Of a stretch of DNA of 64,000 bases, positions 1 through 12,278 are shown piece after piece (position 1 is the first letter of the stretch; every line of letters starts with the position of its first letter). This DNA comes from Dactylis glomerata. Its lineage: Eukaryota > Streptophyta > Magnoliopsida > Poales > Poaceae. The notes below the pieces were generated by a model that was not told the DNA's origin, ran no database searches, and worked only from the letters and a program-made list of their open reading frames with translations. A program made the position numbers and the translations under genes. Location: NCBI GenBank assembly GCA_007115705.1, contig QXEO01000464.1, positions 3,211,716 through 3,275,715 on the forward strand. The letters are read 5' to 3'.

Positions 1-3000
1 TCTTCATCAAGTGCCACAGGCAGACGTGCTGGAATGTAAGCTCGAGATCCTACTCCTGGTTCCTTACTCGAAATAAAACCTGCACGTTTGAATATGCAGC
101 CCCAAAGGGGTCAGTACAATGATGTACTGGCAAATAACACATATTTGGTGGATGTTGTGAGGAGTCTATCTACATGTATATTTGGCTAGTGGATCTTATA
201 GGCTGATTTGCATCAAGCCAATTTTATCCTATAAAAGTTTCCAAGTAACCTTCCTTCAAGGTCTTATATTTTCAAGGGTCAAAATAACCCCCAACTACCA
301 CATACTAGCTAGGTATGTAGCACCGAGCGAAATTCAACCAAGTCAGAACCTCAGGCACCACCACCCCTCAGAGTGTGTAGTCCTTAGTTCCTACCTAGGG
401 GTTTCTAGACAGATTTTAGTTATTCAGAAAAGGTGATGAGATTCTTCCATACATTCCATGTCTAGAGACTCAATTGTCCATAACCGGGGACACGGCTAAT
501 CGATTAGTTTAAACACCTTGCAAGGGTTGTGCACTTTCACCTTATGATTCATTTTATGCCCATACATAAAATGAAACGAGACCTTTTAGAGGAGAGAGCA
601 ACTAACTGGCAAGATCTGTTCCCAACCTATAATTCAACTACCACCATCTTCTTGCACACAAGTTGCACTCCCACATCTAATCAGTCAAGACAGAGCCCAT
701 AATGTCATAAGGCTGCACTAGAAGCACACTAAGCATGGAAGACATAGCCATCTCTTTGTTCCTGGGTGGCAAACCACAAGTGAATGCCCAGGCAGCAACT
801 ACACAATGTGTAGCCCCAGGTCGCCACTCAACATTGCCTCCATCATCAAACCAATCCACCCAGGTGTTTCATTTTAGTTGAAGTTCTTAATTTTATTCAC
901 AAAACACTTTCAACAAGTGATCATAGCATGGCATCAATATTTTTAAAGTATTTAGCATCCTAACAGGTGGGGTTTGAGGATAGCTACACACTACTAGGAT
1001 CTAAGCATTTGATAAATCAGTTGAAGAAATCACCTATCATGCATACTACAAGAGGTGATTATACTAATGCATAAGTAAAATGGGTGAAGGGACATGTGTG
1101 TCACTTGCCTTTGAAGATCACGACATTTCACTTCCCTCAACTAAGCTCATAGCTCCTCGTAAAAACTATAGCACGAGAAATAGCACACCATAAATAATCC
1201 ATATAAACACAATCAAACAAATCAAACAATTGAAAGGTACTTGTTTAACAATTTAGATTTTATCGATATGTTATGGTAGAGAGATATGGCAAGGAAAAAT
1301 ACGAATTGAGGGTTATGGGTTTGAGAGCTTTGTTGGGAAAGGTCAATATAATTTGAGAGGGCATTGGATTGGGTATGAATGGTTGATTTTTTAGGGCATG
1401 GCTCAAATGGTTCATTGATCAACATGGTGTATAACACATACTATGGTACGGGTTATAACAACTCCATATTAATATGGTCTAGGTTTGGGATGCATTCATA
1501 TTCTACTCAAGTAGCACAATTGCCATTTGAATATATATGAATTAGACAAGGTATAATGAGTGAAATCTTTATGCTTTATCAAAGCATATTGAATCTTGGA
1601 ATATCTCATGTGGGTAAATCACACAAGAGACAAAATAGTGCAATAGCAATACTATTGAATAAGTGTAACAACAATTATTCTTAAATAGTATATATTACTC
1701 TTAGGCAATGGGTTAGGATTCATGAAGCAAAGTTACTCAATTAACTCATTTGTTAATTGAATAGTTCTACACATGAAATCAGGATCAGGTGGACAGATGA
1801 TTGAGTATGGATAGATAATGTTTGAGATTATGGTTTTTGGTTTCTATTTGGAACAAGGAGTGTCAGATAGGTGCCATAATGTTGATTAGATCAACTCCTA
1901 GAATAAAATTCTATGATTGAGCTGCATCACACTTTGCTCAAACAATATTATAGAAATTTGAATGGGTGTGAGCTATACAAGATGGGTGTAGGTAGATATG
2001 ATCTTGATCAAGATGTTATTCAGGTAACATTGATGACTGGGTATGGTTATGAGAATTGCTATGGTAGAAGGAATGAAGTAGAAATAGAATTTATCCATAT
2101 AGGAACAACTCAAATTCTCATATTAGAATTTGAATAATTGTGATATGGTTCAAGAAATTTTGTGAGTGATGCTACTGGATAGCTTGCAGTAAAACAAAGT
2201 CACTGCAATTGGTTTCCCCCCAAAATAAGTTATAGGATTTGAATTATCACCTAAATAGTGATTTGGACAAATCTGAATGCACAAAGTGTGTGCACGTATC
2301 AAATTTGAAATTTCTTGATCCTATGATGTTCTACAAGTTGAGAGGATTCTAGAGACTACAAATTTGAAATTTTTGGATTAACAGAACTAAAGAAATGAAT
2401 TTTACCAGCTAACAGGAGGTTTGATACTATTCTAAAAATAGTTTCAAATTGAACTCATAAAATAAGAAATTTTATTATACTACTGGATTCTAAATGTTCT
2501 AAGGATTCCAACGATATATCATTTGTTATTTTTGGGCTTACAGATCAAAAGATATGATTTTTGCAAGATTGAGTTGAAATCTGGTTTGAAATTCTAATTC
2601 GAATCTATTTTAAATCGCTGGATGGCATGTGGCGTGTTCTCACTCATCCGTACCGGTTTGGGAGGATAATGATTCTGGGCTGAAGGATTTAAAGGAAATT
2701 GGACAAATCATATTAATCAATACCCCTTCATTTAAGTGATTGAATCTGGGCGGTTAGATCGTGATCCGACGAGTGAGATTGAGAAGGGAGAGAGGCTCAC
2801 CGGGCTAGGTTAGCTTTCTGGTGAGTTCTCCGGCATGGGCAGCCAGACATCGATCTCCGGCGGTGCTCTAGCGACTTCTAGGCGATGGCGGAGCTATGAC
2901 GAGTCGTAGGGAGACGAGGCGAAGATGATGGCGTGGCAAGGTCCTCGAGAGTTTCCTACAGCAACAGTGGCACGTGACTGGAGGTTCATGGTGCATCGGT

Positions 3001-3603
3001 GAAGGTGTGGGCACGGGCAATATCATCGGATATAGAGGAAATGAAGGACTATGCACTTACCAGGGGCTAGAGGGAGACGAGGCGAGTTCTCTGGCGAAGT
3101 CCACGAGGTCTAGGTGGTCGGAGATGGTGGGGATTCCTCACCGAAGTTTTGTCGGTGGACGGATAGATTCGGTCAAGGACAAATGCGTCGACCTGGGGCA
3201 AATGGAAATGAACAGGGATGTTAGGGAGGTCCGCTAGATCATGGGGAGTCGAGGGGTACTGATTGCGGGCGTCTAGGTCACCTACCGTCATCGGAATTGA
3301 CAGTGAAAGCTGTCGAGGTCTGCGGCAATGGTCGGCTACGCATGGCTTCTGTGGGGGGTCTCTGGGCTTGACCTAATGGAGAGAAATACTATGGGGGAAG
3401 AGGAGGTCAGGGTGCGCTCATTGGCCGGGGCAATTACTCGCGAATTCATCGACATTGAAGATGAATTCATCGCGGGGGTTTCCGGCCGTTTCTGGCATGC
3501 TAGATTTGGGGAGAAGAACATGCTGGCATGGGGGTCCCGCTGGGCAGTGAGGGAGAGAGGGAGATGGGTGGGGTGGGCTGGTCGGGCCAGATTCGGTAGC
3601 AGA
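1..3603 (-). mobile_element. Left part of an old minus-strand LTR element, split by T1
   Basis: No credible coding region is seen: the short ORFs are unsupported and the first 2.7 kb is AT-rich. From about 2640 to 3603 the DNA becomes GC-richer and looks like LTR or leader sequence. Read on the minus strand it seems to continue the segment 18714-19353, which starts at 19353 with TGTAACATCCC, a common LTR start in grasses. I therefore read both pieces as one long LTR or non-autonomous element into which T1 inserted. No PBS or PPT was found, so the left boundary and family are open. Alternative: unrelated degenerate intergenic DNA. Confidence 0.4.
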
Positions 3604-4584
3604 TGTCGGGGGGATGACCCCCGGTAGGGTCAAGAGACTAGAAAGATACAAAGAATAAGGTTGACTTTATGTTGGTTGACCTAGATGGGGTCTGGCCGGA
3701 ATATATGAGTGACGACCAGACCGGCATATAAGTGTATCCCGGTGACAGTATATATATGCCGGAATATCCAGGATACCTATAGAGGAGTGCCGGCATATAC
3801 ATATATATGCCGGGATAATCAGGATAGCTATCGAGGTGTGCCGGCATATGCGTAGATATATCGGCTTAACTTTCTGATATATTGTGCAGGGGCAGGGGAG
3901 GCCGGATTACCCGACCTTCATAGGTCATTGGTCCAGCATATAGGTCCTGGATGAGGCCAACAGTCATATCCGGGATATAGAAGTCAACTAAGGGGTCATA
4001 TCCCTACAATCAAGGAGAGTCCCAGAGGAGTATGGAGGGAGATCATGTTGACAGGGTGCACAGTGGAGGTTTACCTACCCTCACTGTGCACAAGTACAGC
4101 CCTTACCTCACAGTGGTAAGGTCACAGTCCAGGAAGTACAAGCTACAGCAAGGGCAAGTCCCATCGAGAGCAATCAGGAGAAAGTCAAGGGTGTATGCCT
4201 TCGTCAGCATGCCCTATTTGGAGTGTAGTTGGTGTCTTTGGTCTCACATGACCGTTGTAACCCTGGCCACCACTATATAAGGTGGCATGGGGAGCCCTGG
4301 TAAAGGGTTGGTCTCTCAGTGTTCCTACACTTAGCAGTTCATCTTCCTCCTCTAGCAGAGAGCTTGGAAGCACCATTGTTGAGTATTCCATCGATCCAAA
4401 TATATATACAGGCAGTAGAGCAGGAGTAGGGGTGTTATCTCCTTACGAGAGCCCCGAACCTGGGTAGATCAGTGTTCCTTTCTGTCGTGCTTTTCAGCTC
4501 GTTCCCCTCTCCCGAATCCTCCAGCATCTAGTTCGGCCCCCATTTAAACCTACCCATGGCATATGTTGTTTCACCACGATGACA
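3604..4584 (+). repeat. 5' LTR of T1 (981 bp)
   Basis: It starts tgtcgggggg and ends gatgaca, and matches 17733-18713 over its full length. Positions 3700-3880 hold degenerate sub-repeats built on gccggcatat and tatgccgg. A TATA box lies at 4274-4281. The LTR should supply promoter and polyadenylation signals for the sense transcript. Confidence 0.95.
4274..4281 (+). promoter_or_regulatory. TATA box of the T1 5' LTR
   Basis: tatataag in the context ccaccactatataaggtgg. The same motif is at 18403-18410 (T1 3' LTR), 24751-24758 and 38661-38668 (T2 LTRs). It lies about 300 bp before the LTR end, a sensible U3/R position for a gypsy promoter. Confidence 0.7.
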
Positions 4585-4586
4585 TT

Positions 4587-4602
4587 TGGCGCCCACCGTG
4601 GG
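4587..4602 (+). other. Primer binding site of T1
   Basis: tggcgcccaccgtggg begins two bases after the LTR end. It starts with TGG, complementary to the CCA end of a tRNA. T2 has the same site at 25060. I could not assign the priming tRNA with confidence. Confidence 0.8.
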
Positions 4603-4612
4603 ATAGATCGAT

Positions 4613-7600
4613 ATGCTGGGCGGAGTGTTTATTCGGATGGGGTCTGTGATAGCAGCTTCAGGAGTGCGCGTGGTCTCTGGCCTCGTCCAGAGGCTAGGCT
4701 CGCTCAGCTTCATCAGTGACAACGCTGGTTGTCTCAGCGGCCGGCCATTCCCCAGGGATGGCCGGATTATGTCTTTCGGTTCCCACGAGGTGTACGTGGG
4801 GACTGAGAGAGTTTGCAGGGAAGAGGTGCTGGTGGCGGTAGATCCTCTGTCACATATGTTGGCTCACGCTGGGTGTAGCGCTCGCCCAGTAGAGTCGGCA
4901 GAGGTGATGATGGCCGGCGCATCCATGCCACCGGCAGATGGTGCCAGCAAATCAGCAGCAGCAGCAGCAGTGGATACTCCCCCGGAGCCACCGAAGGCCA
5001 AGAGGTTGGCACGTCCTCCGTTGGAGTGTGCCGAGAACCTGGCTGGCACTTCGGGTGTGCCGGCTAGGGGCCAGGTGCTTCTTCCCATCATTGATCGGCT
5101 TCTTGAGCCGGTGCAACCCGGCGATGATCCGGAGCAGACAAGGGAGGTCCTGGAGGGATCTCGCCAGGCCCTCGTCGACGAGGCCCTGGCCATGCACCAG
5201 GAGCGCGAACGGTTTAACCGGCAACTCCGTGAGTATGAGGCAGCCCATGGTTTTACTCCTGTGGTAACCCGGCCTAGCCGGATAGATGAGGTTAGAACTA
5301 GAGGTAGAGATCTTAACACTGAGCTAGAAAAAGGTGCTAGTGATAAGGGTCATACTGCAACTAGTACTGTGCCTAAGATAATCTATAGCTCCCCAGTGAA
5401 GAACCTTAGAGCAGCAGCAGAGGTAGCAAAAGACTTATCTTGTTTATCCGGTGAAGCACTGCGTGAGCAGCAGGCCCGGATTAACCTTCTTTTGTCTGAA
5501 GCTACCAAGCAGCAGGAGGCCTTCAAGAAGGCAAACCCAGGTGCCAGGGTATCCCAGTTTGTTGTGTCGGTAGGAGGTGCCGGTGCGAGGTCAAGGGGCC
5601 AGGCCTCGTCCCTGCACCCAAGCGCCCGGCGTGCCGGAAGTGTAACCTCTGGCCACCGGGACAAGCAGATCTAGGTGTATGATCCGGCAATTGCCGAAAA
5701 GTAGCCAGCGGGGAAGAAGAGTGCCGGTCATGCAGATCAGAATGCCGGCAGCAAGAGGGCCGGTCAGAATGTGCCGGCTGAGCAAGGCGCAGCCTCAGCC
5801 GGTAGGGGCTGGGATAACAGTGCCGTCCGGCGTCAGCAGAGGGGCGCTGGGCATGTGGCGCAGCAGCAAGGCACGGGTCAGCCGAGACACCGTGAAGATG
5901 ATGGAAATTCCACCCTGGCAAGGACGGGATATCAGCAGCAGTATCAGCAAGGCCAGCAGAATGAGCAATATCAGCCGGAGTATCAGCAGCAAAAGATGAT
6001 TGCAGGCCCCATTGCATCCTGGCTCGGACCTCGGTCCTTGACGGCAAATGATGCACGCTTCAAGTTGGACAGGATCTACCAGTCTGAGTTGGTAGAAAGG
6101 CAAGGTGCTCCGGGTCCTATGTGCTTTCGACCCCGGATTATGGGTGAGCCGGTGCCCTATTGTTTCCAGCTCGTGCGTGGCGCGAGGACATATAACGGCA
6201 GTACAAAACCGGAAGACTGGTTGGAGGACTACTCCACTGCGGTGAACATCGCCGGAGGAAACCTTTGGTGGGCGGTATGATATGTGCCACAAATGCTAGA
6301 AGGACCAGCCCGGATATGGTTGAATAATCTGCCGGTCGGAAGTATAAACGGCTGGGTGGATTTCGAAGAGCAGTTTGTGTCAAACTTCACCAGTACTTAC
6401 AAGAGGCCCAACCGCCCGTAGCAACTGGCCAGCTGCCGGCAAGGAGAATATGAGACTGATCGTGACTACCTGACCAGGTGGTGCACGTTGCGCAATTCCT
6501 ACGAAGGAGTTGTGGAACAGCAGGCCATCATGTGGTTTGCTCATGGGCGCCGGCATGGCACCATGTTGTGGCAAAAGCTTCAGAGGGATATGCCGGCCAC
6601 GTTGGCCGAAACAATCAGGATTGCTGATAGTTATGCTCTGGGAGATCCCATGCAGCCCACCCTTGATTCACAAGGACAGGGGCAGGCTCAGAGGAACAAT
6701 AGCAACACCGGGAGACCGGGGCAGTTTTATGGCCTGGATAACCGGAACAAGAGAAGAGATGAGCGGCCGGATTATCAATATGGCATGGCACAAGTAGCTG
6801 CTGTGGAGGAGGAGCAAGGGGGCACCAGCAGTAGCCAGCGTCCGAGATATGAGAGCTATTAGCAGCCTCGGCAGCAATAGCAACAACCACCGCAACAGCA
6901 AGCGCAGCCCTTCCAGAAAAAGAATGTCTAGATCAACAAGAATGCCGGCGGTGCCGCCAGTCAAAAGAAGCAGTGGCCGAAATATACAGTGGGTTTGGCC
7001 ATGGACAAGCCTTGTGTATTTCACACATTCCAGCCGGGTAAACCGGTGAACCACTTAACCAGAAACTGTTCTTGGCTGGATGACATATTGGCCGGTCGTG
7101 CAGGTCCTTTTGGGCCGGCTAGGCCACCTGTCCCGGCAGCTCCATCGCCATTGACAGGTGCAAATACAGTTGCAGTCCCGCCTAGGCCGGTTAATCCTGG
7201 AAACCCGAGCAATGCCGGAAATGCCGGTGTGAATCAAGTAGACCAAAACTATAATCCGAAATATTATGCCGGAGGCCCACCAGCGGGCCGGAATGAGTAC
7301 AAGGAACATGATCAGAGCTACATGGTCTTTGAGACCGAAAGAACAGACAAGCAGAGCTTGTACCGGCGGTGTTTGGAGGTAAATGCCGTTATGTCGGCAG
7401 TCCCAAAGTTGATGTACTGGTCTGACCAGGCCATTGGCTGGGACAGGGCAGATCATCCCAAGATCATGCCACACCCTGGCGGATATGCGCTAGTGATGGA
7501 TCCGACATTTGTTGGGCCGGCTAATAATGTGAGGTTCAGCAAAGTCCTCATTGACAATGGAAGTAGCATCAACATCATGTATCGGGATACGATGCAAAAG

Positions 7601-8140
7601 CTGGGTATCAAGGAGAATATGCTGGAGCCGAGCAAGACCACATTCCACGGCATTGTGCCGGGACTTTCCTGTGCGCCGATGGGCAAAATCCGGATGGATG
7701 TCATGTTTGGCAACCGGGATAACTGCAGAGTGGAGAACCTCATGTTTGAGGTGGTAGATCTGGAAAGCCCGTACCGTGCTCTGCTGGGTAGGCTGGCACT
7801 GGCAAAGTTCATGGCCTCTACGCATGTTGCGTACCTAAAGATGAAGATACTGGGGCCCAGGGGAGTGATCACCATCATTGGTGATTATAAGCGTTCGATG
7901 GCGTGTGCCACAGCCGGATCAAATCTGGCCGAGACTCTGATCATTGCCGAGGAAAAGAAGAGGCTCAAGCGAGCTGTGGAGATAGCAGAGACAGTCGCCG
8001 CCGGCAAATCTATGCCGAGCATGACAAAACCAGGTGGTAGCACTTCTTTTCAAGTGGGCAAGGAAGTCAAAAAGGTGCCTCTGGATGAAGTTTTCCCAGA
8101 GCGCCATGCCCTCATCAGGGCAGGTATGGACCCCAAATAG
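4613..8140 (+). pseudogene. gag-pro: T1 gag-protease, broken by in-frame stops
   Basis: This is the same protein as the T2 gag-protease at 25086-28592, and the frame never shifts over 3.5 kb. Private in-frame stops lie at 5672, 5702, 6278, 6419, 6860, 6878 and 6929; the final TAG at 8138-8140 is shared with T2. Compared with T2, each private stop is a C-to-T change (CAG to TAG, CGA to TGA) or G-to-A (TGG to TAG). The gag core (about 6120-6660), the variant Cys/His knuckle (about 7010-7070) and the protease (LIDNGSS near 7545-7570; LLGR near 7780) are still readable. The start is the ATG at 4613, 26 nt after the PBS begins. Confidence 0.9.
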
Positions 8141-11100
8141 GAAAGCGAGCTCACCAGCTTCCTCCGTGAGAATCGGGATATCTTTGCATGGTCAACTTCA
8201 GACCTGCAAGGTGTGCCGAGGGAGCTGGCTGAGCACGCACTGCATGTAAGACCGGATGCTAAGCCGGTGAAGCAACCGCTCCGGCGAAATGCGGATGATA
8301 GGAGGAAAGCAATATGGGAGGAGGTGGCCAGGCTCCTAGCCTCTGGCTTTATCAAGGAAGTACTGCATCCGGATTGGGTGTCTAATCCGGTTTTGGTGGA
8401 AAAGAAGAAAGATGAGCCGGTCACAGTAAAAATATGGCGGATGTGTATTGATTACACAAACTTGAACAAGGCATGTCCTAAAGATCCATTCCCGCTCCCT
8501 CGAATCGATCAAGTGATTGATTCCACAGCTGGATGTGAACTGTTATCCTTTGTAGATGCCTACTCTGGTTTCCACCAGATCCCTTTGTATGAGCCGGATC
8601 AAATAAAGACATCCTTTATTACCCCGTACGGGGCTTATTGCTATCTCACCATGCCATTCGATTTAAGAAATGCCGGCGCAACTTACCAGAGGTGTATGCA
8701 AAAGTGCTTGCATGACCAAATAGATAAAAATGTGCAGGTATATGTCGATGATGTCGTCATAAAGACCAAGGAGAGCAAGACTCTAATAGATGATCTCCGG
8801 GAAACCTTCGCGAATCTACGGAGATTCTGGATGAAGTTGAATCCGGCTAAATGTACATTCGGTGTGATGGCAGGCAAGTTGCTTGGTTTCCTAGTCTCCA
8901 GCCGGGGTATTGAGGTGAATCCCGGCAAGATTCATGCCATAGAGAGAATGAAGCCACCGACGGATTTGAAGGAGGTACAGAAGTTCACTGGATGCCTTGC
9001 GTCCCTGAGCCGTTTTATAAGCCGGCTGGGGGAGAAAGCTTTACCATTATATCAATTGATGAAGAAGTCCGACACATTTGTCTGGACATCGCAAGCAAAT
9101 GCAGCTTTCAAAGAGCTGAAGCAGATGTTGTCAACAGCGCCGGTGTTGGCATCTCCGATGCCCATGGAGCCAATGCTGCTCTATATAGCAGCAACGAATA
9201 GAGTTGTTAGTGCTGTGGTGGTAGTAGAGTGAGAGGAAGGAGGCAAAACCATGCAGTGGCCGGTATATTATCTAAGTGAAGTCCTTTCCACCTCAAAGCA
9301 AAACTACCCACACTATCAGAAGATGACATATGGCGTCTATATGGCGGCCAAGAAACTCAAGCATTACTTCCAAGAACATCCAATCCGGGTGGTGGTCGAG
9401 GCCCCTATCTCGGAGATCATAGGCAACAAAGATGCCAGTGGCTGGATAGCCAAGTGGGCAATAGAGTTGTCACCATATACTCCTCAATATGACAAGAGAG
9501 ACACAATCAAGTCTTAGGTGTTGGCTGATTTCTTTATTGACTAGGCTGAGATACAATATGAGCCACCATTGCCAGATGCAAACTATTGGAGGATGCATTT
9601 TGATGGTTCCAAGACAATACATGGCCTAGGTGCCGGCATAGTTCTCAGTTCACCCAAGAATGACCAATTGAGATATGTTCTGCAGATTCATTTTGCAGCA
9701 TGGAATAATGTGGCGGAATATGAGGCACTTGTGCATGGCCTAAAAGTGTCTAAGGACATAGGAATTCGCCGGATTATGTGTTTCGGTGATTCTGACTTAG
9801 TGATTTAGCAGTGTTTCGGCATATGGGATGCGCATGATGCAAACATGGGATCCTACCGTTTCTTGGTGCAGCAGCTGAGTGGTTACTTCGAAGGTTGTGA
9901 GTTCCGGCATGTTCCCTGGGCTCAGAACGAAGCAGCCGATGCATTATCCAAGCTGGGATCTTCCAGGGATTCAATCCCGCCAGGCATTTCGTTGGAGCAT
10001 CTAAGGAAGCCATCAATCAAGCCCTCGCCGGAATCATCGTCCATTTATGTCCCGCCAGGTCCGGAGGATGCAGTTCCGATGGAGATAGATGTCAGAGTCA
10101 GGTCAGATAACCCAGGGACTACAATCTCAGTCCCGGGGACTGGGCCGACATATGCAGTGAGTGCTGTATTCCGGAGCAAAAATAGAGGCAAGGGTAAGAT
10201 GTACCAAGAGATTGTGCCGGTATACCTGGGGACTGCTCCGGCATACCCGGGGACTGATCCCTCAGTCCCGGGGACTTCGCAGCCTATGGAAGTCGATTAT
10301 GTGTCGGCCGAAATGATGGAGATAGATCAGGCAGTGTTCACTGTCAGGGAAGTGCCCTCATGGGCGCGTCCTATCATGGATTTCTTGGTGGATGGTCAGC
10401 TGCTGGCAGACGAAACAGTTGCGCACTGGATCACAAGGAGATCCAAAGGATATACCATCATAAACAAGGAAATATACAAAAGAAGTGCCACCGGAGTATT
10501 GCAGAGATGTGTCGAATCTGCGGAAGGCCTCGAGATGCTCCGGGAGATTCATCAGGGGGAGTGTGGTCATCATGCTTCATCCAGAGCATTGGTGGCAAAG
10601 GTATTCCGGCATGGATTTTACTGGCCGACGGCACTACAGGATGCAGAAGACTTGGTTCGGAAGTGCAATGGGTGTCAAAGATATGCTCACCAAATCCATC
10701 AGCCGGCATCAGCTTTAAAGACTATTCCGATAACCTGGCCCTTTGCTGTTTGGGGCCTGGATATGGTCGGGGCTTTTAAGCCGGCCAGGGGAAAGATGAC
10801 CCATATCCTGGTCATGGTGGACAAGTTCACCAAATGGATTGAAGTGAAACCCATAAGCAAGTGTAACGGCCACACAGCAGTGAAGTTCTTAAAAGATATA
10901 ATTTTGAGGTATGGTGTTCCAGATAGTATTATCACTGATAATGGGTCGAACTTTGCCCAAGGGCCATTTGCCAGATTTTGTGAGGAGGTGGGAATCCGGC
11001 TAGACGTCGCCTCGGTCGCCCACCCTTGTGCAAATGGCCAAGTGGAAAGATCAAATGGGCTAGTGTTGTCCGGCATAAAACCCCGGCTGATAGAGCCACT

Positions 11101-11626
11101 GGAGAAAACTCCGGGATGTTGGCTAGATGAGTTGCCAGCAGTACTTTGGAGTCTAAGGACAACTCCGAATAGGTCGACAGGCTATACACCATTTTTTCTG
11201 GTGTATGGAGCAGAAGCTGTCCTTCCGACAGATGTGATACATGATGCACCAAGAGTGGTGCTATATATTGAGGGAGAGGCTAAAGAAGCCAGGGAGAATG
11301 GTGTGGATCTGCTAGAAGAAGCAAGAGAAATAACACTGTCAAGAACAGCAGTATATCAGCAGAACCTCAGACGCTATCATGCGCAGAAGGTGAATCCAAG
11401 GAGATTCCAAGAGGGAGATCTAGTACTTCGGCTAAGGCAGGGCACAGAGGGCCGGCATAAATTAACTCCTCCATGGGAGGGGCCATTCATTGTAAGCAGA
11501 GCCCTGCACAATGATGCCTATTATCTTATAGATGCGCAGGCCCCCAAGAAGAACAAGGTGGACAGGTCCGGAGAAGAAACCAAGCGACTATGGAACATAG
11601 CTCTACTCCATCCCTTTTACTCCTGA
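8141..11626 (+). pseudogene. pol: T1 pol (RT, RNase H, second RNase H, integrase), broken
   Basis: It is exactly the length of the T2 pol frame (3486 nt) and in the same frame as the preceding gag-protease. Private stops: TGA 9230, TAG 9515, TAG 9542 and TAG 9806, all C-to-T or G-to-A relative to T2. The RT active site reads YVDDVV near 8737-8755. The integrase region from 9845 to 11626 is open and keeps the HHCC zinc finger and DDE residues. Besides stops, a few conserved residues are altered, for example MPFD where T2 has MPFG near 8655. It cannot give a full-length Pol. Confidence 0.92.
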
Positions 11627-12278
11627 GCAGCATAATGTATGTATTTCCATTTTGCTATATGTACCGGCACATTTTATGCCGGCGCAAGACTAATGAATAA
11701 AATGTTGGCATCCCGAGGAGATCGGGCACTGCCTTCGGTATATACTATTGTCTATTGTTCAGTTTTTCATTTATATGCCGGCTGGCTTGATTTGAATGTT
11801 TTCTATGTCGGCCTAGTAGTGTGTCGGCACCAAAGGCCACTCTTTGACCCAGTTGCTATCTGGAATCCGGCTTCATGGCTAGCAAGAGTAGATGCCGGAG
11901 ATTGTCTACACACAGAAAACGGCTAAGAAAATGCAAAGCAAGCGAACCGACACTTAGGTTGTTGCTAAAGATAAAACTTGAAATGTTAGATGATTTGAAG
12001 TCTAAGTTTCAAAGTTGAAGTACTGTACGTTTAATGAAGCAACCTTGAGACTCATAAGTCAAAAGCCAAAAGAGGTAGACAAGTAGCCAAGGTTGTGGAG
12101 TTACGGAAACAGGAAAGAAAACTCAGTGACTTAGCCAAAAAATGATCCGGCATTGATAAACAAGCAAACCAAGTTAAAACTTGTTCAGGTAGCAAACACA
12201 AGGGAATTAAACGTATGTCTTACAATTGCACCCGACATTCTAGGGATCTAATAAAGCTTAAAGTTTTTGATGCAAAGT
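11627..12278. other. Spacer between converging T1 pol and antisense gene
   Basis: About 650 bp with no convincing ORF. It matches 32079-32729 of T2, including a stretch with gccggctggctt and agattgtctacaca. It must hold the 3' UTR of the antisense transcript and possibly overlapping transcript ends. Confidence 0.6.

Noticed and set aside
182..436. 84-codon ORF near the left end
   Set aside because: No recognisable domain, AT-rich surroundings, no supporting homologous copy in the window.
3690..3880. CRISPR-like array in the LTR sub-repeats
   Set aside because: Repeats are degenerate and overlapping with no regular spacers, inside a plant LTR.
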